Assembly (NCBI RefSeq): GCF_000524195.1
Contig: NW_020170381.1
Span: 2,648,714 to 2,712,713, forward strand
Direction: 5' to 3'
Origin: Echinococcus granulosus
Lineage: Eukaryota > Platyhelminthes > Cestoda > Cyclophyllidea > Taeniidae
DNA length: 64,000 nucleotides
The notes beneath the pieces are model-generated. The model saw nothing but the letters and a program-made list of their open reading frames with translations, made no database searches and was not told the DNA's origin. Both the position numbers and the translations under genes were made by a program. Positions within the stretch are counted from its first letter, which is position 1. Every line of letters begins with the position of its first letter. This document shows positions 37,190-52,300 of this stretch, piece by piece.

Positions 37190-40116
37190 CATACCTTAGG
37201 GGTGTAGAATAGGTATTTTTAGGATGTCATGGCTACTGTAGGGGATTCATTTTGACAGATTCATAGTAATCTTTATGAAGGAAAATCATCTTTTGTGTTG
37301 CCCCGAATCGTTCAAACTGGTATTCCTCTTAGTGGCGTTGCAGTCACCTACTTCTTCTTAACCCATGTAGGACATGACACCGTAAAATTAATGGTTTTGG
37401 AGGCAACTCCCGAGTTAATTAACTCGAATCTAACTGATTATCTCCTAATAAGGAGCATGAAGTCTAGCTTGATAGGTGCCAACTAAAAATTGGCTTTCCT
37501 GTTTAGCAGCGCAAAATTATAAGTTTGCATTTCAATGACTAGAGATTTTAAGGAACCAATTTTCACTTCGATGGCCGATGACCTACAGAAATCACTTCTG
37601 TGGAATAGATAACGAGAGAGTTTGAACCTCTTGATGCACTTCTTATGATGCTCTTTTATCACTTGATTTAGTTGGGCATTCCGCAAAACCCCTGATTTTT
37701 GATCATAAACCGAGCTTAGTCTTAAGATGCATTCGCAGCAAACATTTGATCGAGTTGATTTACATCAGTTACCACGGCGTAAGTTGAGGATGTATTGCAA
37801 ACTACCAACTAAGTTTATTCAGCAGACCATTGCCAATATTACCACTAAATAAACCACTACTGATTTGAAATACGGCATATTTTACAGGGGTTGGCATATA
37901 TTCATGCTCGAAATATTGATGTTGGCCTGGGTCATCAAGGCTGAACAAAACGAACTTTGAAAAGCTTTATTTAGCAAGAACTTGTTGCTTACCTTAATTG
38001 ACTTCTCAAGGAGGATCTGAAAACACTGAATCCCATTGGCGGATTTGACGCGGGAATCAACAGAAAAAGGTCCTCTGAGACTTTTGCTTCATTTTTGAAT
38101 GCCTTTGCACAGGCTATCTTGGGTTTTTGTTACTTGCATAATCTTATTCACAGTCTTCTCCTTTACTACTGAATTCTTTGTCTACACTGCAAACCGGTAA
38201 AAGCTCACATCCTGTCTACTCCTAATGCTCTGCAAGTCATGCGAAAAAGGAGACTTATTAACTTGTGTTCATGAAAGTGGTCAGTAATACTCTTGAGGCG
38301 AAATCTCGACGCATTGTTCTTGGTCAACTCTTAACTTTTCGTCCAATTATGGAAATCAGGTTCAACTGTTGTCAGTGTGCATGAAAAATCCTTTCTGTGC
38401 TTCCCTCCCTTCACCGTCTTGACATCACAACATATGTTGCGTGGCAATGGATAATCAGCAGAAATTTTATTTGTATTCAATTGAAGAAGCTAACGATTGT
38501 TGAGCCAATACTTGCATTAGACTTTGAAAAGGCTTTTTTCCGAGATTATTAGTTCGACGCACAACTTAAGATAGGTGGCTCGATATTCCCCATTTTTATA
38601 CATCCTCCTATTTCCAAGTGCTAATTGAACACCTTCAATTTGTTACGCTACCCCTCTCACTTCCTCTCCCCTAGGATATACTGTGATTTGAAATCTTAAA
38701 ATCAAAATTTTACTAGTTCCACATGGCAAACAATAAAAATGAAAGAACTTAAGTCCACAGAGCTCCTGTTCCATGGAAAAGTATTTTGGGTTTAAGAAAT
38801 CATGAATTCGAAGTCCGTGAGATAGTGATGCACCTTGAGTAAAATGCTTGGGTTTGTGCTTTGCCAACAAATCCAGCAATGAAATAACTTACTTCCTGTA
38901 TTGCATACGACAAAACTATGCATCTAAAGAGCTGTTTACGCATCAAACCCTGCTTTTATTAATACGGAATGTGACCATAGCGACAAATAGTGACAGTGAA
39001 TGGCCAGACTGAAATCACAACTTCAACGTTATGATAACTGCTTTTAACAGAGCGGAATTTTTCCACCAAGAAGGTCCTCGATGGATTCACGAAAGACAAG
39101 CATAAGTAATTCATGTAATTAGAGGCAAGTGTCTTTGTTTTCGAAGCTGCAGTAAAAAATCCACTAGATTGAAGTAAGTTCGTTTAGGTATAATACAGTA
39201 AAATTGGAGTCGGAGAGCAGGCCACTTTTACACTAGCGATGGCGACTTTGTTGCCGTTACTTTTTGATGGGATGAAGACATGCGGCACAAACACCAACGA
39301 ACAAAATAAGCTACCCGGGTGAGTTCAAAGTTCAATTTTGTACGTGTGGCATTTTTAACTATTGTCTTAGAAGTAGCCTTGGATCAAATCAATGTTCATG
39401 CAAGAATTTTGATACTTTGGTTTTCAAGCGTAACATAACTTAATGAAGCCTGATTATAATTTGTTGCAGGATGAGCTTCTATAACATAGGTGCGCTCAAT
39501 TATAACACGTTCGTTTAAAGGGTAAGCAAACGGTGAAGTTAGGGTCCTTACGTCTTGCGACTGACTTTGGTTTCCCTTTAGTTAAACGCCTATGAAGTAC
39601 ATTTGTAAAGCTAAATAATTATAAAACCACCTTAGGAGCCCTCAAACAATGCACCTTCCTTAATTCAACAGGTCAGTCAAATTTTGCATGATTAACTGGA
39701 AGAATCCCCTAAAATTAGGCGACATTAGTGGTGACGGTTATATTGAGCAACGATGGTAAACTCTAGCGCAGCCGCATAATCGGAGGAGAAATCACAATAA
39801 AGATAGATCAGTCTGAATATAATCCTTCCTGCCTTACTGTAACATGTTCTTAAGCGTCGTTTCACATTAACCTTCATTTTGTTCAAAAGAATGAATGACC
39901 TTGAAAAATCTGTGCTTAGTTTTATTCACCCAGCCATAGTCGAACAGTGTGGTTTTGGCTGATTTATTTTTCATTACTAATTTTGTTGTCTGTTTTGCTT
40001 TGTCAGTTAATCGCCTCTCAGATTACCACATTTCACTAGCAGTAGTCTTTCAAATCTTTGCTAGCTACTTACAAGTTTTTTTGCTCCATACTTCTGTATA
40101 GTGTGTTTTTATTTAG

Positions 40117-40391
40117 GTAGATTGCCCGAAAAACCTTATTTGAATATGTCTGGTATTAATTTCGATCTACTGCTAGAAGAAATAGGTGGTTTTGGGCGGT
40201 TCCAGAAACTAGCTATTGCGTCGCTTTCTACTGTGCAAATTTTTCTGGCGTTCGCAAACTTTGGTTTTGTATTTTTTGGTCATGCCCCAACCGAGTTCCA
40301 CTGTGTTGAACCTCCCTATAATGTAACTGGTTGTCAACCACTTTGCAGACGATATGAATCTGAAGACGGATATTTCTCCTATACTATTGAG
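40117..40391 (+). CDS. SLC22 exon 1, start and helix 1
   Basis: Acceptor tttatttag is followed by 29 untranslated bases and the ATG at 40146. The exon encodes 82 residues, ends at IE in phase 0, and the next intron (40392-40423) is only 32 nt. The next exon starts WQLICHSN, which aligns with the W-D-L-V-C block of SLC22 proteins and fixes the junction. Confidence 0.9.
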
Positions 40392-43300
40392 GTACCTTAT
40401 TGTGTTCATCACTCTTCTTTTAGTGGCAACTCATATGTCACAGTAACTATCTCCTCAGACTTGCACAGATCGCCCACATGGCAGGCCTATTTTTTGGGGC
40501 CTTCACGTGTGGCGCGTTGGCGGATAGATTCGGGCGACTTCGTGTACTATACATTAGTCTTGGAATTATGTGCATCTTGAGTTTCATGACCATCTGGATC
40601 ACAAATATCTCCTCCTTCTGCGTTGTCACTTTTTTACTTGGTATTTGTTGCCAAGGCTGTGGTCTCACTTCCTACACCATCATTCTCGAAACGGTAGATG
40701 AGAAGCACCGCGCTCTATGTGGCATCCTCGAACAGGTTTGTGTCATCCTATTAATATTTGCGGTGAATTTTCTGGATACACGTTGTTAGATATATGTATG
40801 TTATTTCAGATTTTTTACGCCTTCGGTATCGCTTTGACAGCACTACTGGCCTACTATTTTCTTGACTGGCGCAACCTCGCAAAAGTCTTTGCCACCTGTG
40901 GGCCTATTGCCTTTGTTTGTATGCTACCATTTCACATTGAGTCTACTCGATGGCTTTTGGTACAACCAAATAGAAGAGCGGTGGGTGTATATTTATCTCA
41001 AATTTGGTACAATAAGCCCTCACTTCCCTCGTATGCTAGTTAGTTCTTGACTTTTTAATCTCTACTTGGTAGAGATATTGTGCATGTCTTTTTTCAACCA
41101 ATTCACCGACGGCAAGCTTAAGTAAGGTCAATAGATAATGCGCTTCAGTTGCCGTTGCAAGTGTTTGATCATCGGTCTCAAGTTTTCAATGAAACTATTT
41201 TACTAACTTTTAATAAGTAGCTGTAGTCATCTATTAGTGCCACCCCAGATGGTTTTATCCACGCCTTCAGTAGTTTTTTTATCACCATCTGTTATGAGCG
41301 ACCTCTTCACGCTTTTAACATCACTTGTCTTCATTTCCTTTGATAAAGGCCGCTCTTAAAAACCTAAACTACATTGCTCGCATCAACGGGACCCTTGGGA
41401 GCACAAAATTGAACGGCTTGGGTGACGGGTCACGTATCACCAGTCTCCTTAAATCTTTATCGCATGAAGGTCTCCGTGCAACGGAAAATGTTGGTTTGGT
41501 GAAGGACACCGAACCACTTATTGACAACGTCGATAAGAAAGTGGTTGTGAAACAACGCTCTATTCAGCGGGAAGGCTGCTGCACACTCTGCTTACATCCA
41601 CTGCTGCGCAAGTGGATGCTCATTTTTAGTGTCTCCTGGTATGTGTATATTTTCCGACTAAATTACTGTGTCAAAGGAGCACTTAGATCTAGTGGTTAAG
41701 GTCTTCCTCTCTGTGGCTCGTATTTTAAAAATCCAAAAACTTTGCCCTTCTTTGTTCCTACTTTTTTACACCTAATCTAATCAACCCTTGTGTTAATCAA
41801 CCATATCTAGTCGCATAAGTATATCGACTGCGCTTAAGCCGTGGATTTTGGTACGGGATTACGTGGATGCAGTGGAATTAGTTATTTGAAGTGATCGAGA
41901 AAATTATTCGTATAGCTGAATCAGCTGATTTGTTAAAAATTTGAGGCTGTATAGATGACTGCACTCAAAAAATGACGCTATCAATCCATTTTATTTCTTT
42001 TACTATGGAATGATAAGACACTAATGCAATAAAACTATTCGCAGCTGTGTTTTAAGTGTGTTATCTGCTCTTAAATTATTTAGATATAAAACAGTTTTTC
42101 ACGTTTTAAAGGCAGTGAGCTGCGTTTGGGTGGCCCACTTTGATCCATCTCATTGGTTTTGCTTGCGATTTGTCCCTCTGCTTACTATGGCCTCTGCAGT
42201 ATGCCTGCATTCGTTCCGATGCTCGAAAGCTGCCCCGTTTTATTCTCATTCCACCGCGAAAGCATTTTTCTCTAGTCGTAAGCGGCAGGCGCTCGGTTTT
42301 TAGCTCTATGCTAATACGGTAATCTGAAACAAAATAAACGTCGACCTTATCTTTCACAATGATTTTCCTGATTTTCCTTGGTAAGTCTACATTCTCTTGC
42401 ACAATGCGGACGTAGTGTGATTGGAGGGCGAAGGAGGAATTTGTCCGCGTCAACGTTTCCCCCGACTGAGTCATCCCAGGCAGAAGCAGTAAGAGAGCGA
42501 CATCATCCCAAGCCTAATCAACATTCGTTACGCATTGTGCGCATCAGCGGGTGCACACCATCATACACGCACTCGCGGGGATCGCCAAAATGCCGAACCC
42601 ACACTCTCCTTGGAGGGAAGTGAATGCGCCCCTTCTTTTGCCTAGAAAACGGCTTCACTCCACTTTTGTAGGCACCTTAATTGCTACTCCAAGTGCCAAT
42701 CCGGGTGGGTTGGACTGATACCAGATGGCGAGGTAGGGAGCATGGCTTCGGTCTGTCCCAGATCCATATTTTAATGCCGGGTGGGCGGAGCCCCGAATTT
42801 GAGTTACAGCTGTCCCACGGTTCACTTAGCGCAGACGCATACCGCGACCTCTTTTCTATTGCAGAACGTGTATGTAGTGCATCTTTGCTTTTTGCTTACC
42901 ACATTCGCTTGTTTTCGGGCGTACACGATGGTCGTGAAAGGGATGGTGTCTGTTGCGACGTTTCGAAAGAAAGGCTGTCGTGGAAGGTTGTAGTTCGCAC
43001 CCTCATGCATTATCATTCCGTGGCAACTGTATTAATCAATTTTGTTATTCTGTATGTTCTTTACCATTTCGGTCATGATTCTTTTACCTGCCTTGTGGAA
43101 CATGGTTTTCAGTCGGCTGAAATTGTTAGAACAGTCATGTAGATCATATTTGAAATGTTTATACCTCTCTTATAAACTAGACAATCGTTTTATTCCAACG
43201 TTTTCTTCGGTATACACTCCTCCCCAAAATCTGCCTCTTGAGTTCTTTTAATACCTGCTGTTGTTTGGCCCGCATAGGTTTAGCAATGCAGCAGCCTACT

Positions 43301-46300
43301 ACGGCTCGACGATTGCGTCGGGAGAGGCCTTTACAAATCGTTTCCTTAGCTTCGCACTTAGTGGCCTGATTGAGATCCCTGGTCATTGTCTTTCACCTCG
43401 GCTTATGAACACGTAAGTAGAAACAAGTCTCTCACTTACACTACTTTGACGTGTTTACAGTCCTCGTGCGTTTTCCGCCACATGGGACCTCCCGTTCGAC
43501 ACTACTGAAACCACTGATTCGGCCCTGCAATTTTATTTGACTTGTTTAAATTTCACTCGTTATTAACGTCGGGAGTTTCTTTTCCAGTTCATACCGCGTA
43601 CTTCGGTGTGCGTATAAAAATTGTGCAAATTTTCATGAGTGTTGAAGGGGGAAGTTCGTGCATTATTTAGGGATGTTCGACACGATTTTACAATTAGACA
43701 CCACAAAATCGGCACTTAGTGACTGCTATAACTTTTGCCCTACAGTTAAGCTCTGTGAAACACAAATAATAATGACTTTCTGATTTTGTTTAGCGAGAGC
43801 TTGTTAGCAAACAAGATTAAGCCGTGAAGTCGTGTTTATGCTACCTGCGTGTTTAACCCATGTTTACGTATGCTGCTTTCGATGAGGAATTGATTGTCAA
43901 GGCGGGTGCACCGGTTTTTCAGTCCTTGTGCCAGAGATGTCACAATGTGCGAATCTGCCAAACCATGACAGTGCAGCCGAGTAAATGGACTTCTAAATCT
44001 GTTCGTGTGGACTTTGAGCCAAATAATGCAAAAACGTTTTGATAGGTAAAATCCTACGAAAGAGGATTATCCTGTGCAATAGTACTGAACTTTGCTTTTT
44101 ATTTTGCGTTCTCTACTTTTGAAATCACTTTCTGTTTCCTCCAAACTTAGCCTTATTCCTTATCAAACGAATCGTTCCTTCTAGTGAGAATTTAAGTCAA
44201 TGAGTTGTGTGAGACTAGCTTTTGCATCTCGTCCCCTTGAGTCCAAATGCAAGAGGTATGTTGTAGCACCCACTTTCGACTTTTGCTGTACCATTGTTGG
44301 TATTTTCTTCGCTTGTGTATGCTCTGGCCAGCCTTACATTCAAGCAAATCGTACTGGTTAGTTTGTCTTAATTAAACCAATGTTCTCTTGCTGTAGTACG
44401 TTTTCCAAAGTGTTTATCATGCTTCTCATATGCTTGGTTTGCAAGAAACCTTTTGGTGAAGATTCTAGAACCTACATCCCGATACCTTTCATGAGTGTAC
44501 TCAAAGAAATGCAAAGTATTGTTTGTACATTTCTGCACAAAATGCAGTTCCAATTCTGATGTGAACAACTGGCCGATACAGTCTAAATGAGAGATTTTTG
44601 TGGCGATCTCAAGCCGGCCTTATTTATTGCTATAACCCAATAAAGTAGCTTATCCACAGCCTTTACTATAAGTACCGAAAATTCCATTCTAAAGCTTTAT
44701 TAGTGGTAGCGTTAACTTAAATACTTTTCTGTTTGGTGCTTTTGTCACTGTGGTCATCGAATATCAAACCTAGGCAATATTGCACAAGGCTACAATGGCT
44801 TCCAGCACTAGGAACAGATTCCTTATTCACCTCTTCTGAATGATTGCATTGAGTATCCCGCTATTCTACCCCCGAGAACTTACTTCTGGTGGCGTCATTT
44901 GAGAAAATTCGTGGATTCAACTGAATTTACCTTCGTTTCCATGCACTTCAACTGCCTTTAGACGAGTTTGCGCTGAATGCACGTAAGAGGAAAGCTTGTC
45001 GTCATTGGAGGCGCAATATCGGCACTTTTGGCAACTTTCTCCATCAATCCACCGGTTCAGACTGCGAGTCTTAGTCCACTGTACACGTGATGCTGAAATG
45101 CATGCTAACATCTAATGAAATCCCAAAATCACAGTGGGATCGAATATGACGCAAATTGTACATGGCAAGCAGGTGATGAAATCGAATTCAATTTCGTCAC
45201 AATAGCATTGTGAACTTTCCTTCTTTCGTAGTCGGTTTCTTATTGTTCACCTACAGCAAATGGTAATAAAATAGGACCGAAATTGGCTGCACAAGGAGGT
45301 TGACACGGTTGAACAGTAACCAGAAGATATGTGGTGAACCTGGTGGCACATCTACCAGTGGTATGCGAGTGCTATGGTTTATCCCCTGCGGCCTCGTTAA
45401 TAGGATAGGTGGCTGCAGATTTGTACTTTCGGAGGCACTATAGGGATAATGTACGCTGCTAGTACTACACCTTTAAGGCCTTACGTGCTCTACTGGCTTA
45501 TCGAAATGGTGTTCCTTCTTTTATGTGTATTTGATCACTTATAAAGGTGTTACTTCCGCAAATCTTCCCTTTAATATCGTTAAGTATTGCTAATTAGTTA
45601 TTGCCTACATGGCAGTTGAGGAGCAAGTTCACAATAGACCTGCCACCAAAGAATTTACCCTTATTTATCTGTGGGACTTGTTGTCCTCCGAGCATATTCA
45701 TTTTTATGCTTGGAATTAATGGCTCCGTTGCTGGATTTAGAGACATTGGGTTAGACACTAAGTATGGCATTCCTTTTTACGTCCACACTAGTTTCGCCGA
45801 AAAGAAGGCCTTTTTAATCCTTGGAAAAAACATTTTCATATTTAAATTAACTATGAAAAACATCAACATTCCTGTGTGCTATGGCATCTTCTGACGTCCG
45901 TGCATTTCCTTCCCATTCCTCTAAGTTGCGACTTGGCTTCAACACTTAGCGGTACATAGGTTGAATATTTTAATTCCCTTTTTTCCTGAAAACTTACTTT
46001 GACGAACTTGTGGATACCGAAGTAAAAGTAGGTGTCTGATGAGAAAAATAAACTTAATTATTTGTAGGTATGAAAAGCAATCCCATTCAATAAACCGTGG
46101 AAGTGATTGGTGGCCGCGTGTGGGAAATAATCCTCGTCCTTCCTCTGCTCTGACGTCCCGATCCCTTTTTGGCTCGCAGAAGCTCGAGCGCTTTGCCCCG
46201 GAACACTGTTTTGTCTTTTTCCATGAAAAAATTTGCACATAGCGAATGTTCCAGCGAATTCGTATTTGGTCAAGAGAAAGGTTATGCAACGGGGTGTTAC

Positions 46301-49300
46301 TTTTCTCAAAGAACATGGTGGATGATTAATCAGAAGTTCGTTCACTTCTGACATTTGCACAGCGCGTCTGTTTCTTTTTTTTTTCGGAATGTATATGTAT
46401 TTTTAATTTTCCATATGCATTAGTCTTTTAGAGACGTTAATGAAAGATATGCATCTATTATGGTAATTGCATATGCCAAACTACTTAAATGTCACGTTTA
46501 CGTGGTTTTGGGTCTCAAAAAGCATGGGCTTGTTATTTTCTTCGGTCAAACCAAAGTCACATACAATGCGCTATCTGTGATTTCTTCAACTGGGTTTACT
46601 CGTAGAGGCTTATTACCATTCGTACAAATTTAAGTAATTTCTATGGTATAAATTTATGGTGTAGTTCAACCTGTGAGGTTTATTAAGACACTAATACGTA
46701 ACCTTAATCTGCACAGCAGGTCATTCGCATTCTTCAATTCTTTTTAATGAAACATCTTTTGCCGCTTGATATTTATTCGTATATTCGCCGATCGTTTGAG
46801 ACTAGAGTATCAGGCTGGGTTGTCACACCCAACATGCAGTCCGATTGGCGCTAGTTCTCTGGTCTAGGGTGGGCTGTAGCTCTTCGAGGCTTCCCTGAAG
46901 ACGAAGGAAGACTTAGTATTCGGGCAGAAGATGCATTATCGACGTATACTGGGACTTGGGGCTACTGGCATGATTCTTAGGCCAGTCCACCCGGCGAAGG
47001 TACAATGACGGAGTACCTAAGTGGCTCCCTTACCGAAACCGAGAGTTGAACAAACAGCCAACGCATTACATAGACTCTTAATCTCGTGAACTTTCATTAC
47101 ACTTTTATTGTGTATTTCCGGAGTTTTCCAATCAGTCAATTGAAATGTGGGAACCCGCCTTTGGTTGACGTAAACAACTACTCTAGGTGTTTCTAGTTAC
47201 TCCAGTTCTTTGAAAGATCGCTTTACTCAGCTATCTATTATTGCCGCATCACCAAACAATCTAAGAAACGACTGATTATAGCTCTACTTTAGGTAAGCCA
47301 CTGATTGTATGCAAATTCACAAGAACTGTTTATCGCCTTATCTACATGACTCACTGGTTTACAAAGTTGGATTTCAAATTAATTTGCAAATTTTGGACCC
47401 CTTTTCTACGTCGTTTACTTGGACACTGGAAATTGTCACGGTATTGTAGAATAAACAGAGGAATAGATGGTGAAAAGCTCTTATGACACTATAAAATCTC
47501 TTTGAAAGCTAGCTTAAATTAATTCCCTACGAGTGTTTTTTTTCATCTCCTTAACTTCGCATCAGTGACACTGGAGATATGGTGTTGCTTCATTTCATTC
47601 GCATGAAGGTAATAATATCTGCACAGCATTTGTGTTTTCACAGGCAGTCAAAAGGCTACAACTACGGGTTCATCACTTGTGCCGCGGTCTTCAGTCAAGG
47701 GAGTAGAATTACTTGGTTTATTCCCATTTTGCTGCAGAAAAGCTGTTTCCGACGTTGGGGACATGCATCATAAAAAATAAACTGAATCACTTGGTACAAG
47801 GTCCCGTGTTGACATAAAGATTGTACGGAAATCCTTAAATCTTTCCAGAATACCATTTACTTTTTAGATGTGGTCGCCGCAAGTTCCACTCGTATCTTCA
47901 AATCCTCGGTGGTACATTCTTTTTATTGGTACCCCTAATGGGATCTTGTAAGTTTTTTACTGCCACATTTTTTCCAAGGAAAAAAATCTACAGTTACCTC
48001 ATTTGTGTCATAGATTTTCTAATCTTTTGCTGAGGATCTTTTTTCTATGAAGTATTTATAACTAAATCCCTTACAGCAATTTATTACTCCACTAGGGAAG
48101 CATTAATAGTGTGCTAAACGAAGCTCGCGACCACGTTCTCACTTTTGGCAATTCTCCAATCTTTCGACAGCATGAAGGAATTACGTTTTTGTTTCGAAAT
48201 TTGGAGTTATTAGCCTGTGCCACTTTTGAATGAGCGGGTTATGTAATTTTACTTTTATGATTTCTTTCACTGAAAAGTAGAGAGCGGTAGCAGCATTTGA
48301 AGGCGAAATTTTACCCATGATGATCTGCACGCTCCCTTAAATGTGAGTTCATCTATTAGCTGCTGCTAAACACTGGCATTTGCTAACAAGCAAATAACAT
48401 CAGTTTTGCCCTCTCCTTGGCGTGCTTTCAANNNNNNNNNNNNNNNNNNNNNNNNNNNNNNNNNNNNNNNNNNNNNNNNNNNNNNNNNNNNNNNNNNNNN
48501 NNNNNNNNNNNNNNNNNNNNNNNNNNNNNNNAAAGATTTGTCCATGGATAAAGTGAAGTATATCAGAGGAAACAATACTTGGAATCTTACCACCAACATT
48601 TTTGGAAATCGTGGATCCTTTGTGTTTCGCTTAGATTTGGAGGCAGATTTAACGCTGTTTGTCTGATCGGTAGATGTGTGTGAACATACGAATAAAACCT
48701 CTCCATGTACTGGCGCATAAATATTTACTCAGCGCGGGCGCTCATTTGGTCCACGTTTGTGTAATGTCCTTCCTTGTGATTCAGTTGGTCTTTCACACCG
48801 CATTACCGTGCAGAATACCCCTCCTGCATTATGGTAGTCTACTGCCGAACGCCGCTTATGCAGTAATTCAGTAGGGCTTGATAACCGAAAAATCTGCCAT
48901 TTTTAAGAAGTTTCACTTCTAAAAATGTCAGTAAAATATTCCGAAAAATCATTTATCATTTCATATGTCCTTAGCCTTTGTGCTATGATTAGTTTTATAC
49001 CATTTTTCACTATCGTATCGGCAGCAGGGTCTGGTAATTTGCATGCGTTCTTCGGCATCCCAACCACAAACGATTCTTTATGATCGCCGTAAATGCACCC
49101 TCGGTTAAATTAATCATAAGCTCGAGGCAATTGACTTTTCGGATGAAATCACCCTTATACATAATTTACTTGAGCGCTTTGCCGTGGATGTTCCTCTTGT
49201 CATTGCCTCAAAGCATCCTCGAATTTGCATAATATGTAACCACAGTGTATGGAGTACCCCGTACACCCTTCAAAGTTCACGATTAATCAGTTTTCATTTC

Positions 49301-52300
49301 AAAAACGTGGTTGGTATGCCTTTACATACTATCAATATATTGAAGCGTCTAGTTCTGTAATATCAGCTTTGGAATTCTTTTGCAACCGTCTATTTTTTGC
49401 ACAATAGGATCTCAGTTCTGAAGGCAGTGGTGCGTAAAATTAAACTGATTTGTGGAAAAAGCGCATTTTTTTCTATTCCTCATCCGTTACAACAATATCA
49501 AATGCACTTCTCGCAAAAAGTTGTCTGGCACTCTGTTGACGGCCACCAGTCATTATACCTTCTGCCGTGACTCAGATTGCAACATGTTAGTGTTGAAGTT
49601 GCCAACGGAAGTTTCTCCTTGAGAGTTGCATTTAATTCCTTTCTGAAATAGATCAATACATAATATTCTTATTTTGTAGGGCATGGTGTGTGTTTGTAAA
49701 TTTTGGAGTTTACTTCTAGGAAAAATTTACTCAAGAATTAATTATAAATCTGCAAATTCACACTGAACTGGGTTATTTTTTTATGGTTCAGATGTCACAG
49801 AGTCACTTTTTCAAAGCTCGTTAAGGCATAGTCAATACCTATTCCTCTTTTCAGGGCACGAGGCAGCGGTGCTGACAGTGGCAACATTCGCAAAGCTCTG
49901 TATCTCCATGTCCTTCGCCTCAGCCTATGTCTACACCTCGGAGGCCTACCCAACGTCTATCAGCAACAGCGCTGTCGGCTTCTGCGTCACTGCGGGTCGC
50001 CTGGGGGGCACTATCGCCCCCGTTTTCCTCCTTCTAGTATGTCTCTCTCCCTTTCCTAGTTTTTCCCACTTTTTTCCTTCCTTCATAGAGCGATTCTGGC
50101 TTTGGCTGACCTCCCTATGAATGTCGCTTGATAGGCTGACTTTGTCCTTCAGGTGTGCCAGGCTTGGTAAACTGACGTATTTCTGCAAGCGCAACTTAAG
50201 GTACCACATCATCTTACTGCATGGAACGGCTTAGCGGCTAGTGTGTTAGCTATAGTGGGCCTAGGATGTTGCAATTCAATTAGGTAGTGCAGCTTTTAAT
50301 TACACGATTTGAAAATAACTAAATATTTACTTATGGTGTCGCGAGTAAAACGTGTTCAGAGTGTCAGTGTTTAGCAAGTCGAGATTGTAGCGGAGTGTAA
50401 ATGTGCTTATAAGCTTGTTCTCAAATACCACTTCAGATTGATTAAAACCTTTGTGAGCTCTAGCAGTAGGCGGACAGAAATATTGTTTTCCATCAAATAA
50501 CCCCTAGCGTTTACCGTCACGGTAGATTATGCAATCCTCAGGTTTCCACACCATACCGCATGGAAGCGTTAGCATAATTTTGGGTCCCTGTTATCAGTAT
50601 TGGTTGTTTCCCATACAAAATTATTTAACGGCAACAGGATAAATAACCGACTCCTCATTAGTTAATTAAACAATAATCTCGGGGAGGTCAGTAGTATTGC
50701 TGTCTCTCGCCCAGACAATTTCGTGCCGAAGTACTAAAATTTTACTTATGCGTAATTTCACCTATAGGGCTTTGTATGAACGCGAGTGTTAATTTATTGC
50801 GTCGTGATTTGATACATCTCAGCTCTGAGGCGGCATGAACAAGCGTTTATTCCATGTATGGTAGTGAGAGGGTTATTACCAACCGTCATCCCTCCCAACG
50901 GGTAAATGTTTGATAAAAGTCCTTTTTTTACAACCTGGAACTCCAGCGATAACAAGCAATTGCAGAGGTAGCATTCTGGAGGTAAACACGCAATTTCGCT
51001 GTTTTGTCCAGTTTTTGTGTGCTTACAATAGAAATACTCCGACTGACTACAACGCTCAATGGAATCACGTTCATTTTATCGAAATGTTACAAGTATGTTA
51101 TGTCTGAAAGTGTAGGTTAAATGTGATTTTTGCGTCTACTTCCACTTTTGCAAATGTTATAAATATTCAATGCGCTTGCCCTGCTGGATACAAAAGAATC
51201 TTCACCCCTGCATGCCAAAAGGGCCTTGACTTCAACCAAAATGTGATTTTGGCCATCGGACTGTTGAATTATAAGATTGCAAGATTCGATTCTGAAAGCA
51301 CTAGCAATACAAATAGAAACTTCATTCCCTCTTTTCTACCAATGCTTCTCAAATCCATAGGTTCAGTAGTGGAAAGAGTCTTGAAGCTCAGGTCAACCTT
51401 TAAACCGGTAACTTCAGTTCTAACGTCATCCATTGCGTAGGAATTGGTATTGCAGCCGTATTTTGTTTCCGATGCTTCTTTTGTGCTTCAGGTAAACTGC
51501 GTATGCGTTTCATTGTCCACTTCGAAATTGACTTGTCAAAAAACTGGATGGAAATTGTTTATCCTCTTAATTGTGATGGCTAACTCTAAGCACTGCTTTG
51601 ACTTCTTTAGTGGCGCTGCACAGCTGGCACGTCGGCCATAGTCTTCATAATATCTACCCGTTGTTATTTGTGTTCTTTTCACACCGCAATGTCGCACAAA
51701 CATGCAGTTTGTTGGTTTTGATGGATCTTTCGCAATTCAATTTTGACAATAGAGTCACTCAATTCTTTCACCCATTTAGGTTCGAGTTTGAAGCGGTATT
51801 TAATCTCCATTACACCTTTAAAAGCTTTTTCAAAAGGTGGGTAAGTCCATTTCTAGTCCTCAGAACATTCACTTCACAGATAATTTTTTATTGATGTAAG
51901 GTTGTCAGGTCGCAGTGCTTATAACCTTACATCGCAATGCAACCGTAAAACATTCCCTAGTACGGGTTCTCCATCTTTCGTAACTTTTTCACTAGAGCCA
52001 ATGCTGCATTCAAAAATAGCACATTAAATAGGAAAATCGCATAAATCAATGAAGTAAAGTGCACTTCCGCATACCTTAGTGGTAGAAACCTAGCCTTCCA
52101 GCATTCTCTCTCGTTTGGTTCCCACTCTCCGTGCTTTTTTCAACCTTTCCGGAAGTTACGACGATTACGATTATAATTACTTACAATCATGAACACATGG
52201 AACCCATTTACAGTAAGAACCGATTGTGATCAGATCAGATCCAGCTTCCCCTTTCAACCTACAGCAATATCCCGAATACTCGCTAGGTTAGGTTCCAGAA

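Larger units (their letters stand above)
33039..40116. other. Intergenic region between PA2G4 and SLC22 gene
   Basis: About 7 kb between two divergent genes. It should contain both promoters, but I see no clear core elements. It holds an assembly gap and at least three LTR-derived repeats (34169, 36303 and 37017) plus a partial one. Remaining open frames are short and unassigned. Confidence 0.6.
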
